Made by a program: the position numbers and the translations under genes. From NCBI RefSeq assembly GCF_000518705.1, contig NZ_JAEC01000006.1, positions 124,001 through 188,000 on the forward strand: DNA of 64,000 nucleotides. The letters are read 5' to 3'. The notes beneath the pieces were generated by a model that was given only the letters and a program-made list of their open reading frames with translations, did no database searches and was not told the origin of the DNA. Numbering within the stretch: the stretch's first letter is position 1; each line of letters starts with the position of its first letter. This stretch comes from Shewanella colwelliana ATCC 39565. GTDB taxonomy: Bacteria; Pseudomonadota; Gammaproteobacteria; Enterobacterales; Shewanellaceae. Below are positions 8,316-16,862 of this stretch, in pieces.

Positions 8316-10370
8316 TTAGAAACGGTATTCTCCAGTGACCCAGGCATTTAGGCCTGTACCTGGCATACGCTGACCAGGCGCTAGGTCTGTATTCGATACT
8401 CGGTTGTAGCCCGCTAAATGGTCTTCGTAGTTGGTATCAAATAGGTTATTTACCCCAGTTTTTACCATCCAGGTATCGGCGTCATAACTCAAGGATAGGT
8501 TGACCAAGCCATAACCTGAACTGGCTTGTTCGAGTTGGGTTGTAGAGACTTTATCTTGTGCGGCGACGGCAACGCTTTCTATTCTGGCTAGCCAATTGCC
8601 ACGCTGATAGTTAAGCCCTAAGTTAAGTTTAGGTGGAGCGATGCGGTAGAGGTTGTCATCAATATCTCGGCGTTCGCCACTGACATAGCTGGCCATCATG
8701 TCTAGTTGCCAGTGCGCGCTTAGTTGGTAGGAGGCAGTAATATCCATGCCGAGTAACTGCGCATCCACATTGGCAAACTCCATCGGATTGTCATCGCCCA
8801 TCATCTTCGCAGCCATTATCACCACGGGATCCGTTGCGGTGACGCCTTGGATATAGTCATCGATGCGGTGCACAAAGATACGAGGGCTCAGGCTAAAGTT
8901 GTCTTGGTGGTAATCGGCGCCGAGTTCAAGCTGATAGGCGGTTTCTAACGCTAAATCCATTTTGCCGACATAGGTGCGTCCGTCTGCCAAACCTCCGGTC
9001 GATTGCATTGGCACCCACAGATAACGTTGCTGGTAACTGGCACTATCTTGTTTACGAGCCAAGCCGATAACCCAACTTAAGGATGGTGTCACTTGATAGC
9101 GGCCATTCATAACTAGATCGACACCAGTTTGTGATTGACTGCGATCGGCGCTGTTGTATCTGTCCATTAAGGTTTTGATTGCAGGCATGCTGCCCGCCAT
9201 CGAGTGGTTAACTTCGCCAGCATCGGTTTGATAGTGCTTTACGCGCAGACCCAATTGCCAGTTCCAATGGTCTATATCTTGCTGCCACTGAGCGAAGGCA
9301 CTCAAGGTATTGTCGGTGACATCATTAAAGTTATCGACACGGAACATAGGTTTAGTCGGATCTGTGATGACTGAGTTGTGCTCGCTAAACTGTGCGTTGA
9401 GCCCCAACAACCATGCATCTTGCTCAATGGTTATCGCGCTATCGTAGCTCTGGCTCTCGGCATTGTTATAGCGGGCGTTGGCGTTATCATTCTTAACTCG
9501 TTCACTAAAATTATCCATGCCATGGCGAGCGTCACTGTAGGCTAAGTGCCAGTTAAGATCCCAATTGCTGAGCTGGTGTTGTCCTTCAAGTTTTACCCTG
9601 TCGGTACGAATGAAATCAATATCCATCGGCAATACAGGTGTGCCAGCATTAGTGGTTTCTAGATGCTGATAGCTGATGGCAATCGACGCGTCCTCACTGC
9701 TGGTATCACTTAAGTTAAGGAGGTACTGCCCACCAACCATAGATTTGTCGTAGGTGGTCGGTGCTATCGCTTGGCTCGCCCCTGACTCCATATTGCTATT
9801 GGCTTGCATCAGATCGCCATAAAGTAACAAGGCATGCTGGTCATTGGCTAGGTTGGTTTGTGCGCCAATGTGAGCCTGATCGCCGTTGCCTTGGTATTGC
9901 GCTGCGACTGTTCCACTCACTTCATCAAAACGGGCCTGAGATTCAATCACTTTCAAACTGCCGCCTAGGGTATTCGTGCCCGCAGACACCGGGGCGATAC
10001 CGCGTGTCATTTCTAATCGCTCTGTGTTGATAAGGCTGGCGTAACTGAGCGGTGTATCCATGGCGTTAGGACCTGCGCCTGCAAGCGACAGACCATTAAC
10101 TTGGGTGTTCACTCTATCGCCAAATAAACCTCGATATTGGGCGATGCCAGTGAGCGGGCCATTACCGTTCACTGCGGTGCCGGGCAGGTTTGCGAGCAGG
10201 GCACTAATGTCGGCGACGGCGGCGCTGGATTCCGTGGTGATAGCACTGTAACTACCTTGGTGCTGGCCGGTGACTTCAATCACCTCAAAGGCTGATTCTT
10301 GTGCCAGAATCGTAGAAGACCAGAGAATCGCGGCAATAGAAACGGTTAAATAGGAAAGGCTTAATTTCAT
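8316..10370 (-). CDS. TonB-dependent outer-membrane receptor
   Basis: 684 residues from the ATG at 10370, chosen because a typical signal peptide begins there (MKLSLSYLTVSIAAILWSS, cleavage near ILAQ); an upstream in-frame ATG at 10436 would bury it. A TonB-box-like FEVIEVTG follows the mature N-terminus. The plug domain carries LLANLPGTAV, YRGLFGDRV and GIAPVSAGTNTLGG. The remainder is beta-barrel sequence ending in aromatic Phe (GEYRF). The family imports metal chelates, vitamins or other ligands using TonB energy; plug similarity to copper/OprC-like receptors is only a loose impression and no substrate is assigned. The upstream neighbour on the same strand is the TtrR-like regulator, 134 bases away, so regulation by that system is plausible. 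Confidence 0.9.
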   Translation of the reverse strand: MKLSLSYLTVSIAAILWSSTILAQESAFEVIEVTGQHQGSYSAITTESSAAVADISALLANLPGTAVNGNGPLTGIAQYRGLFGDRVNTQVNGLSLAGAGPNAMDTPLSYASLINTERLEMTRGIAPVSAGTNTLGGSLKVIESQARFDEVSGTVAAQYQGNGDQAHIGAQTNLANDQHALLLYGDLMQANSNMESGASQAIAPTTYDKSMVGGQYLLNLSDTSSEDASIAISYQHLETTNAGTPVLPMDIDFIRTDRVKLEGQHQLSNWDLNWHLAYSDARHGMDNFSERVKNDNANARYNNAESQSYDSAITIEQDAWLLGLNAQFSEHNSVITDPTKPMFRVDNFNDVTDNTLSAFAQWQQDIDHWNWQLGLRVKHYQTDAGEVNHSMAGSMPAIKTLMDRYNSADRSQSQTGVDLVMNGRYQVTPSLSWVIGLARKQDSASYQQRYLWVPMQSTGGLADGRTYVGKMDLALETAYQLELGADYHQDNFSLSPRIFVHRIDDYIQGVTATDPVVIMAAKMMGDDNPMEFANVDAQLLGMDITASYQLSAHWQLDMMASYVSGERRDIDDNLYRIAPPKLNLGLNYQRGNWLARIESVAVAAQDKVSTTQLEQASSGYGLVNLSLSYDADTWMVKTGVNNLFDTNYEDHLAGYNRVSNTDLAPGQRMPGTGLNAWVTGEYRF

Positions 10371-10504
10371 GATTAGGTTGTAGTTATGTTTTTGTTTGGT
10401 TAATTGTGTCAGCGCAAGGATAGGCTGACAAAGCAAAAGGGTCAGAGTGCGACAAGGTGTCGCAGGGGGAGGTGATTTTACCCTTGGTGTGATTAACGCT
10501 TGAG

Positions 10505-11092
10505 CTAAATATGACTATATTTAGCTAGTTCCGCCATATTGTGTACCTGTAGCTTTTTCATCACGTTGGAGCGATGCACTTCAATGGTTCTTAAAGACAG
10601 GAACAGTGCCTCCGATATCTGTTTGTTGGTTTTACCCTGTACCAGCAAGTGTAAGACTTGTCGTTCCCTTTCGCTTAATTTGTTTAAATTAAATCGTAAT
10701 TGTGTTGATTCATATGCCTGTTGACTGTGAAGCATGCTTTTTTCAATGGCTTCGGCGAGAGCTTTTCCTGATACCGGTTTTTGGAAAAAGTCACAAGCGC
10801 CTTGTCTAAAGGCATTAACGGCCATGGGCAGATCACCGTGTCCGGTGAGAAATATTACTCCTAATGGACTGTCGGCATCTAACAAACGTTGCTGGATCTC
10901 TTGCCCTGTAACGATAGGCATACGACTGTCTAAAATAACGCAGCCTGGTAGGGTGAGGTTGACCTGATCCAAAAATGTTAGCCCACAGGAAAATGGTTGG
11001 AGTGAATAGCCAAACTGACGCAGCATAAAGGTGAGTGAGTCTAAAATGGCGGCATCGTCATCGACCAAGAAAAGGGGCAGTGTTTGCTTCAT
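10505..11092 (-). CDS. FixJ/TtrR-type response regulator (LuxR-family HTH)
   Basis: 195 residues. The receiver domain has DDD at 11-13, the phospho-acceptor Asp55 in VILDSRMP, FLTGHGD and the conserved Lys in FFQKPVS. The C-terminal LuxR-type helix-turn-helix includes LSERERQVLHLLVQGKTNKQIS and TIEVHRSNVMKKL. This is the NarL/FixJ-like arrangement used by TtrR. The kinase gene is divergent and shares an upstream region of about 200 bases that contains a 7+6+7 dyad (11193-11212). The TonB receptor lies downstream on the same strand. The pairing with the divergent kinase is inferred from gene arrangement. Confidence 0.85.
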   Translation of the reverse strand: MKQTLPLFLVDDDAAILDSLTFMLRQFGYSLQPFSCGLTFLDQVNLTLPGCVILDSRMPIVTGQEIQQRLLDADSPLGVIFLTGHGDLPMAVNAFRQGACDFFQKPVSGKALAEAIEKSMLHSQQAYESTQLRFNLNKLSERERQVLHLLVQGKTNKQISEALFLSLRTIEVHRSNVMKKLQVHNMAELAKYSHI

Positions 11093-11192
11093 GCTGTCAT
11101 GGTGCTCTGCGATTTAACTGATGAGACTAGATTAGGTGTTAGTGGCAATTGGAGCAATCTGTGTGCAATAGCCTTTGAGGCAGATCACCAAT

Positions 11193-11212
11193 CTATCATC
11201 TTGTTCGATGAT
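11193..11212. promoter_or_regulatory. Dyad in the TtrR-like/TtrS-like divergent promoter region
   Basis: Perfect 7-base arms TATCATC and GATGATA are separated by six bases (TTGTTC). The dyad lies between the two divergent two-component genes, a position suited to an autoregulatory operator. Binding by the LuxR-type regulator encoded alongside is an inference; a partial resemblance to a Fur box (GATAATGA-like) was also noted. Confidence 0.4.
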
Positions 11213-11295
11213 AATGAGGAGAGTTTGTTGCCTCTCACAACAAAAAAAACCACGTTAGCATAATTTAAGTTGAATAGTTTTTAATCGAGTTGACT

Positions 11296-13137
11296 ATGTT
11301 GTATCGGGCGTTTTTTTACGTGTGCGTTATCTTGTGTGTCGGGTATTTAACCTTATTACCAGTAGCGGCTTGGGCGGTGGACGATAATGCCCAAAAGGCT
11401 ATGCCGAGCTCGCAGCCTGTAAGCGAGTTTAAAGTCGGTGTGCTTGCTAACCACGGCGTACAAAAAGGGATTGTTCGCTGGAAGCCGATGATGGACTATC
11501 TCACAGCTGCTGTGCCAGGGACCCATTTTGAGGTGGTGCCGTTAGACTTTAATGAAATGAGCCGTCAGCTGTTATCCCATGAAATTCAATTTATTGTGAC
11601 CAATCCAGGTCAATATCTAAACCTAAGCAGTAATTTCCCACTCTCTTGGTTGGCAACCATGAAGAGCCATCAACATGGCGGTGCCACATTTGCCATTGGT
11701 TCAACTATCATAGTGCGGGCCGATAGCGATATTTATACGCTCAAAGACTTAGAAGGCAAACATCTAGTGGCTAGCGATCCTCAAGCTCTTGGGGGCTATC
11801 AAGCCGCCATCGGGTTGCTGCATAAAATGGGTTATAACCCTGAAAACTACTTTGGGTCATTGCGGTTTCTTGGTTTTCCATTAGAGCCTATCGTTTACCA
11901 AGTTCGAGACGGTACCGTGGATGCCGCGATCACCCCTTTTTGTACCTTAGAGGAGATGATTGAAGATGGATTAGTCCGTAAAGCGGATTTTAGGGTGATT
12001 CACCCGACTATGCCGATGGGTTATGACTGTCTAGTGAGCACACAACTTTACCCTAACTGGTCTTTTGCGGCGGCGGAAACCGTACCGCCAGCCATTACTC
12101 AAAAAATCACTCAAGCGCTTTATGCGCTCCCCGCTGATCACCCGGCCGCGATTCAGGCGAAAACGCTTGGTTGGACAGCTCCTATTAGCCAGCTAAAGGT
12201 GATTAAGCTGTTTAAAGAGTTGCAATTAAAAGCGCCGCAACCTCCTTTGCATCAAACCGTTCTAAAGTGGATCGAGCGTAATAAGGAGTGGGGGCTGGCC
12301 TTGATGCTACTGTTTTTGGTATCGACCGTCTACCACCTGTGGTTAGAGTACAAATTTCGCGAGAAAAGCGAATTTCTAGTTGATACAGAGCGGCAACTGA
12401 AAGATAAGGCGTTGCAGCTTGAGCGTATGCAAAGTGCCACGATTTTAGGTGAAATAGGCTCAGGTCTTGCCCACGAACTTAATCAGCCGATTGCGGCAAT
12501 CACTCAATACAGTGAAGGCGGTATGATGCAGTTAAATCATCGTGGTGAAACTGACCCCGAGCTGTATGAGCTACTTGCTAAAATTAATGCACAGTCAGTG
12601 AGAGCTGGGGCGGTAGTGCATCGTATAAGAAGTTTACTTAAACGACGTAAAGGCTCTTATGAGCAGGTTAATTTGGATGAGGTTATTAACAATACTTTGG
12701 TGTTGTTTAGACGTGAATTTAGCCGTAATGATATTAGCCTTAGTCATCAATTAGGTGGCGAGCCTTATCCAATTATGGCGGATGAAGTGGGATTGAGTCA
12801 GGTATTGGCCAATTTGCTAAAAAACAGCCTAGATGCCTTAGCCGAATCTAATGCTGTAACGGAAAAACGGATCATGGTGACCATAGATTACACACCTCAA
12901 GGTGTGTGTATTAAGGTTATCGATAATGGCCCCGGCCTGCAGCGCAAGGCGCAAGAGTTGATGGCCTCATTTTGTTCCACAAAAGATGATGGCTTAGGTT
13001 TAGGTTTAGCGATTTGTCGTGATGTCATTGGCCAACATGATGGTAGTTTTGGGATTGAAAATTGTAGTGATCAGTTAAATGCACCTTGGAGCAAAGGGTG
13101 TATGGTGACGATAAGCATTCCCAATGTGCGAGATTAA
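11296..13137 (+). CDS. TtrS-like sensor histidine kinase with periplasmic PhnD-type binding domain
   Basis: 613 residues from ATG 11296 (a TTG two codons earlier is less likely). A signal/anchor segment (about 6-28) is followed by a periplasmic PhnD/phosphonate-binding-like domain (about 45-315; KVGVLANHGVQKGIVRWKPM, FIVTNPGQYL, GTVDAAITPFCTLEEM). A second membrane segment (about 330-350) leads to a coiled linker, the H-box GLAHELNQPIAAI with His393, the N-box LLKNSLDAL, and G boxes DNGPGL and GLGLGLAI. This is the architecture of TtrS/ThsS kinases, which sense tetrathionate or thiosulfate. No ttrBCA or phs reductase genes are adjacent, so the ligand may differ. It is divergent from the TtrR-like regulator. 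Confidence 0.85.
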   Translation: MLYRAFFYVCVILCVGYLTLLPVAAWAVDDNAQKAMPSSQPVSEFKVGVLANHGVQKGIVRWKPMMDYLTAAVPGTHFEVVPLDFNEMSRQLLSHEIQFIVTNPGQYLNLSSNFPLSWLATMKSHQHGGATFAIGSTIIVRADSDIYTLKDLEGKHLVASDPQALGGYQAAIGLLHKMGYNPENYFGSLRFLGFPLEPIVYQVRDGTVDAAITPFCTLEEMIEDGLVRKADFRVIHPTMPMGYDCLVSTQLYPNWSFAAAETVPPAITQKITQALYALPADHPAAIQAKTLGWTAPISQLKVIKLFKELQLKAPQPPLHQTVLKWIERNKEWGLALMLLFLVSTVYHLWLEYKFREKSEFLVDTERQLKDKALQLERMQSATILGEIGSGLAHELNQPIAAITQYSEGGMMQLNHRGETDPELYELLAKINAQSVRAGAVVHRIRSLLKRRKGSYEQVNLDEVINNTLVLFRREFSRNDISLSHQLGGEPYPIMADEVGLSQVLANLLKNSLDALAESNAVTEKRIMVTIDYTPQGVCIKVIDNGPGLQRKAQELMASFCSTKDDGLGLGLAICRDVIGQHDGSFGIENCSDQLNAPWSKGCMVTISIPNVRD

Positions 13138-13535
13138 GCTTGTGATAGAAGGAGGCTAAATCATCCACAATTTTCGGAAATTCAAACGTCTGTTTGTTTT
13201 TCGTACCAGTGGTGGGTGGTCTGTTTTAAGGGGGGGTGATAATTATTTTTAGGGATAATTTGTCTGTGGTTTATTTTTAAATGATATTGAATACAAAATA
13301 AAGGCTTTGCAATTTATTGTTTTTATTTGTTTTGTTTGTTTTTCTGTTCATGGTTTTTCTTTGGGCTGGTCTAGTTGTATGACCAATAAAACTTATTGAC
13401 TTAATTAAGCATGCAGCTTTTAATCAGTATCGGGTGTCGAATAAATCGAACGCCACGTGAGTTTTACTGTGCTGCCAAATGCTTAATTAGCGTTAGGCAT
13501 ATTAATTATTAATAAATGAACATTTGGTATGTATT
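13138..13535. other. AT-rich intergenic region between the kinase and a small ORF
   Basis: About 400 bases with T- and A-rich runs and short inverted segments. I saw no convincing ORF, tRNA or riboswitch. A G-run (13231-13237) sits after the kinase gene, and no strong terminator hairpin follows that gene directly. Promoter elements for the small ORF at 13536 probably lie near the right edge. Confidence 0.4.
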
Positions 13536-13697
13536 ATGGAAAACAATTTCAATCATGGACACGCGCCATCAGACAGCGAGTCAGACACCTTTAATGCGCA
13601 CAAGCAACGTCGTATGTTTTTAAAATGGATGCTTGATGGCAATGAGACAGACCTGAAAGATGAGGAGCCTGATTGCTACGTGCTGGGTTACAACTGA
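13536..13697 (+). CDS. Small hydrophilic protein, 53 residues, unknown function
   Basis: ATG 13536 to TGA 13697 codes 53 residues beginning MENNFNHGHAPSDSE and ending DCYVLGYN. It is strongly charged, His/Asp/Glu-rich at the N-terminus, with a central basic stretch HKQRRMFLKWML, and no membrane segment. No good Shine-Dalgarno is visible upstream, which lowers confidence. In support, two strong terminators follow it at once (13740-13773 and 13824-13852), as expected for a short independent transcript, and the codon use looks like its neighbours. Its function cannot be stated. Confidence 0.5.
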   Translation: MENNFNHGHAPSDSESDTFNAHKQRRMFLKWMLDGNETDLKDEEPDCYVLGYN

Positions 13698-13739
13698 TTG
13701 ACCGCATTAGGCACTAACCCACTCTCGACTGAGTCAATA

Positions 13740-13774
13740 AATTAGCGGCTGATGCATAAGCCGCTAATTTTTTA
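13740..13774 (+). terminator. Rho-independent terminator after the 53-residue ORF
   Basis: An 11-base stem AATTAGCGGCT/AGCCGCTAATT with a short loop is followed by TTTTTTAT. It sits 43 bases after the stop codon of the small ORF. Confidence 0.85.
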
Positions 13775-13823
13775 TCTGGCGTTATGGATTTATGGCTTAA
13801 GACCTCAGACTTGAAGTTGCTGA

Positions 13824-13852
13824 AATAGGGAGCTGATGCTCCCTATTTTTTT
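13824..13852 (+). terminator. Second terminator hairpin, possibly bidirectional
   Basis: A perfect 10-base stem AATAGGGAGC/GCTCCCTATT with a TGAT loop is followed by a run of T. It lies between the small ORF and the convergent EamA gene. It terminates plus-strand transcripts best but may also stop the minus-strand gene. Confidence 0.75.
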
Positions 13853-13858
13853 GCGCTA

Positions 13859-14749
13859 TTAAGAGGTTGTTGCTAGCTGACGCCTTCTCATCAATAAGCT
13901 AATTATTTGTGGCATGAGCGAGGCTAATATCATTCCGGCCATTAATAGATATTGGTGGGCAGTGAAACTCTCTCCTAGCAGTATCATTCCAGCCGCGATC
14001 CCTGCGACGGGGTTGGCGATGCCACCGAAGGTAAAGTCGACCACGCTCATACGTTGCAGTAACCACACATACATGATGTAACCTAACACGGTATTGAGCA
14101 ACATTATCCATAGCAGGCCAATGACGTTGCCAAGACTCAACTGCGCGAAAACCTCTTGATACATCACAGGTTCAAATATCGACTGAATGACGGCTGCAAT
14201 TGCCAGCAGTGCACCGCCAATGATGAGCTGCCAAGTGAGGACTGTCCACCAGGCTATACGGCTACCTGAAGCTTTGGTGATGGTGCTACCAACAATAATG
14301 CAGCTGATCGCAGCTAACATGGCCAGCATTCCTATTGGATTGAGACTAATGGCAGTTGGATCGAATAACAGCCAAGCTAAGCCAATCAGTAACGCACCAA
14401 AAAAAGCTTGTAACTTAGCTGGTTTTTGTTTGCTAAATAGCCAGTGAAATAGCATAGCAAATACAGGGACTGAGACCATACCTACACCAGAAATTGCCGA
14501 AGGTAGGGTTAATGCCATGACAAAGATTAGTGTAAAGAAAGCTGCAATGTTGATACCGCCGAGTTTAAACAGGGTTGGCCACTCTTGAGATGCTGGACGG
14601 CTCGGCTTTATGGCCAATAGGATCAGTCCCGCAGGCAGGGCCCTTAGTGCACCAAGTAATAGTGGTGGCCACTCTGGCAAGGTGTATTGGGTGACCGCAT
14701 AGGTCGTTCCCCAAAAAAATGCAGGGATCATTGCTAGTAAAATATTCAT
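13859..14749 (-). CDS. EamA/DMT-family membrane transporter
   Basis: 296 residues with ten predicted membrane segments in two EamA repeats. The first repeat opens with MIPAFFWGTTYAVTQYTLP and RALPAG, the second contains ISCIIVGSTITKASG and GGIANPVAGIAAGMILLGE. This is the drug/metabolite transporter family, usually exporters of amino acids or small metabolites. The C-terminus is basic (LLMRRRQLATTS). It is divergent from the MarR-type regulator at 14982, and two repeated operator-like sites lie between them, so it is probably that regulator's target. The substrate is unknown. Confidence 0.9.
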   Translation of the reverse strand: MNILLAMIPAFFWGTTYAVTQYTLPEWPPLLLGALRALPAGLILLAIKPSRPASQEWPTLFKLGGINIAAFFTLIFVMALTLPSAISGVGMVSVPVFAMLFHWLFSKQKPAKLQAFFGALLIGLAWLLFDPTAISLNPIGMLAMLAAISCIIVGSTITKASGSRIAWWTVLTWQLIIGGALLAIAAVIQSIFEPVMYQEVFAQLSLGNVIGLLWIMLLNTVLGYIMYVWLLQRMSVVDFTFGGIANPVAGIAAGMILLGESFTAHQYLLMAGMILASLMPQIISLLMRRRQLATTS

Positions 14750-14768
14750 AACATCTCTTAGTACTAAA

Positions 14769-14786
14769 TATCTTTATGTGAAGATA
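14769..14786. promoter_or_regulatory. Operator-like site 1 of the EamA/MarR divergent region
   Basis: TATCTTTATGTGAAGATA is an imperfect palindrome (arms ATCTT/AAGAT, six-base centre). A near-identical copy occurs exactly 70 bases further right. It lies 20 bases upstream of the EamA start codon, consistent with repression by the divergent MarR protein (inference). Confidence 0.55.
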
Positions 14787-14838
14787 GTTTTGCAGTGTGC
14801 ACTGTTAGTTTTGGCTTGTAAAGTACCTTTGTGTTAAT

Positions 14839-14856
14839 TATCTTTATGTGAAGTTA
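14839..14856. promoter_or_regulatory. Operator-like site 2 of the EamA/MarR divergent region
   Basis: TATCTTTATGTGAAGTTA repeats the first 15 bases of site 1 in the same orientation. Paired copies in a divergent MarR region suggest two regulator dimers, a layout common for this family. Confidence 0.5.
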
Positions 14857-14981
14857 TATTGCATGTATCATCCAATGCTTAAGTTCAAGAGCCCTAATCG
14901 CTGTCGTGCTAGTGATGGCCCGAGTTCGTACTGATACCGCTTTCTATATGCGTATAGTGCAAAAGAGATAGAGATAAAAAC

Positions 14982-15476
14982 ATGAAAAATTCAGATGGCG
15001 TCGATAAAGTCGTTGCTCAATGGAATAGTGAGAAACCCCATTTAGAGACATTGCCCATGGCGTTATTGGGTCGCATGATGCGCTTATCTAAACATGTGGA
15101 AGCTGAGATCGCCGTGTACCATAAAAGCGTTGGACTCACCATGGGAGAGTTTGATGTACTGGCGACATTGCGGCGCAGTGGTGGAGACTTTTGTCTTACA
15201 CCTTCTGCACTGTTGGCATCAATGATGCTGACCTCTGGTGCCATGACAAATCGCTTGGATAGGTTAACGAGCAAGGGACTTATCAGCAGGCAACATAGTA
15301 CTGAAGATCGCCGTAGCGTGTCTGTCGCGCTAACTAAGGCTGGTGTCGAGTTGATTGATGTTGCCATAGATAAACATGTTAATGTTCAGCAAGGACTACT
15401 CGCTAGCCTTTCTGATGAAGAGCAAAAGAGGATGAATGGGCTATTTAAACAATGGTTACAGCAGTTCGAGGCTTAA
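14982..15476 (+). CDS. MarR-family transcriptional regulator
   Basis: 164 residues with the MarR winged-helix core: GEFDVLATLRRSGGDFCLTP, LLASMMLTSGAMTNRLDRLTSKGLISRQHSTEDRRSVSVALTKAG. The DRR wing motif is intact. N- and C-terminal helices form the dimer region. Such proteins are usually repressors released by small phenolic or other ligands. It is divergent from the EamA transporter with a 232-base gap that holds two copies of an operator-like sequence, suggesting control of both genes. A single Cys in the DNA-binding domain (DFCLTP) could be redox-active, but this is speculation. Confidence 0.9.
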   Translation: MKNSDGVDKVVAQWNSEKPHLETLPMALLGRMMRLSKHVEAEIAVYHKSVGLTMGEFDVLATLRRSGGDFCLTPSALLASMMLTSGAMTNRLDRLTSKGLISRQHSTEDRRSVSVALTKAGVELIDVAIDKHVNVQQGLLASLSDEEQKRMNGLFKQWLQQFEA

Positions 15477-15568
15477 CCTGAATTCATGACATTAGATGCA
15501 AAACAGACCACTAGCAGTTGGCGGGTTAATCGGGAGAGGCTGATGTAGTCTATTCATTTGCTTTGTCA

Positions 15569-16741
15569 TTATGCCGATGATGTGCGGATATTATTTCGTC
15601 CAGTTTGCTTGGCTTGGTACATGGCATTATCGGCTCGAGAGAGCAGCGCTTCTAGATTGTCCTCATGCCTGATCGTCGCAATACCGAAACTCGCACTGAC
15701 GTCTATTGTTTCTCCCTGCCAAGTGAGCGTTGATGCTTGCAACGTTTCTCGAAGTTTTTCGGCGATGATGACAGCAGACTTAGTGTCGGTCACTGGCAGT
15801 ACGACTAAAAACTCTTCACCGCCAAACCGGCTAAAAATATCTGTGGTTCGCAATACTTTACTCAGGGTGCTAGCGGTATTAACCAGTACTTTGTCACCCG
15901 CCTGATGGCCATAGCTATCGTTGATCTGTTTGAAAAAGTCTAGATCAAACAAAATGAGGCTGAACTCTTTGCCTTCTCGTAACCAGAAATGGTGCAATTG
16001 CGTCAACTGTTGATGAACCGAACGGCGGTTCCAAAGACCTGTTAGGTAGTCTTTATCGGCTTGCAGGCGAATTTTTTGTACCAAACGAGTTAAGGCATTC
16101 CCCATCATAATGACATTGATAAATAATGTGATGATAAGGAAAAACCACAGCATAGGAATCGCTTCGGGCGTCTGAATCGTCGCCAAATGTGTGCCAATCG
16201 ATGGGATCATCAATAGTGCAACCGCACGGAACAGAAACGTAATACCCAAGATGGCGATAGGGCTGAGTAAAACAATGGCAACATATTTGTTGGCACTGGT
16301 ACGTAATGCGACAAAGTTGTCTTTTGCTAATAGCAGAAATGTCGCGGATGCCATAAGGGAGAACAGTATACCCAGTGTTGTACTAGACTCGGCACTGGGT
16401 GGTGTTGTTAGCATTAGTAGAGCGGTGACTGTGAGCAAGGAGACATCTGATTTTAAGCTGCTTGCGAGGCGAAATAAACGTTGCGTGCCGCGTCTCAACA
16501 GGATAAAGCCAGATAGCATGCAGAGATCAGCAATAAACCAGCTGAGATAACTGATCTCATTAGTGCGCAATGAGGTCAAATAGACACCAAATAGCACCAA
16601 TAAATTAGCGATAGAAAAATAGCTGCAGGCTTTTGGCGCAATCCGTAAAGGATAGGCCATAACACCCCAAGCCACAGTAGCTGTGACGGCGATAAGGCAA
16701 ATAAAGCGAATAAGAATTTCTGTGTGAAGGTCTATTGGCAT
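15569..16741 (-). CDS. Membrane-bound GGDEF diguanylate cyclase
   Basis: 390 residues. The N-terminal half (about 10-215) has six or seven membrane segments of MASE-like character with no recognised ligand pocket. The C-terminal GGDEF domain has DYLTGLWNRRSVHQQL, LILFDLDFFKQINDSYGH and the intact active site GGEEF at 307-311. RTTD lies five residues upstream, a full I-site, so product inhibition is expected. Its 3' end converges on the MarR gene (about 90 bases). It lies downstream of the GAF-GGDEF-EAL gene on the same strand with a 121-base gap, so c-di-GMP synthesis and breakdown may be expressed together. Confidence 0.9.
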   Translation of the reverse strand: MPIDLHTEILIRFICLIAVTATVAWGVMAYPLRIAPKACSYFSIANLLVLFGVYLTSLRTNEISYLSWFIADLCMLSGFILLRRGTQRLFRLASSLKSDVSLLTVTALLMLTTPPSAESSTTLGILFSLMASATFLLLAKDNFVALRTSANKYVAIVLLSPIAILGITFLFRAVALLMIPSIGTHLATIQTPEAIPMLWFFLIITLFINVIMMGNALTRLVQKIRLQADKDYLTGLWNRRSVHQQLTQLHHFWLREGKEFSLILFDLDFFKQINDSYGHQAGDKVLVNTASTLSKVLRTTDIFSRFGGEEFLVVLPVTDTKSAVIIAEKLRETLQASTLTWQGETIDVSASFGIATIRHEDNLEALLSRADNAMYQAKQTGRNNIRTSSA

Positions 16742-16862
16742 GGTCGTGTTTTTATTTTTTCACCAACTATAGAAGAGATCGACAACTGAGGGAATACAAA
16801 TGTTGCTTTTTTGTGAATCTGATGATTTTAGGCGGCAGTGATTGATGCCGATATCATGGTCA

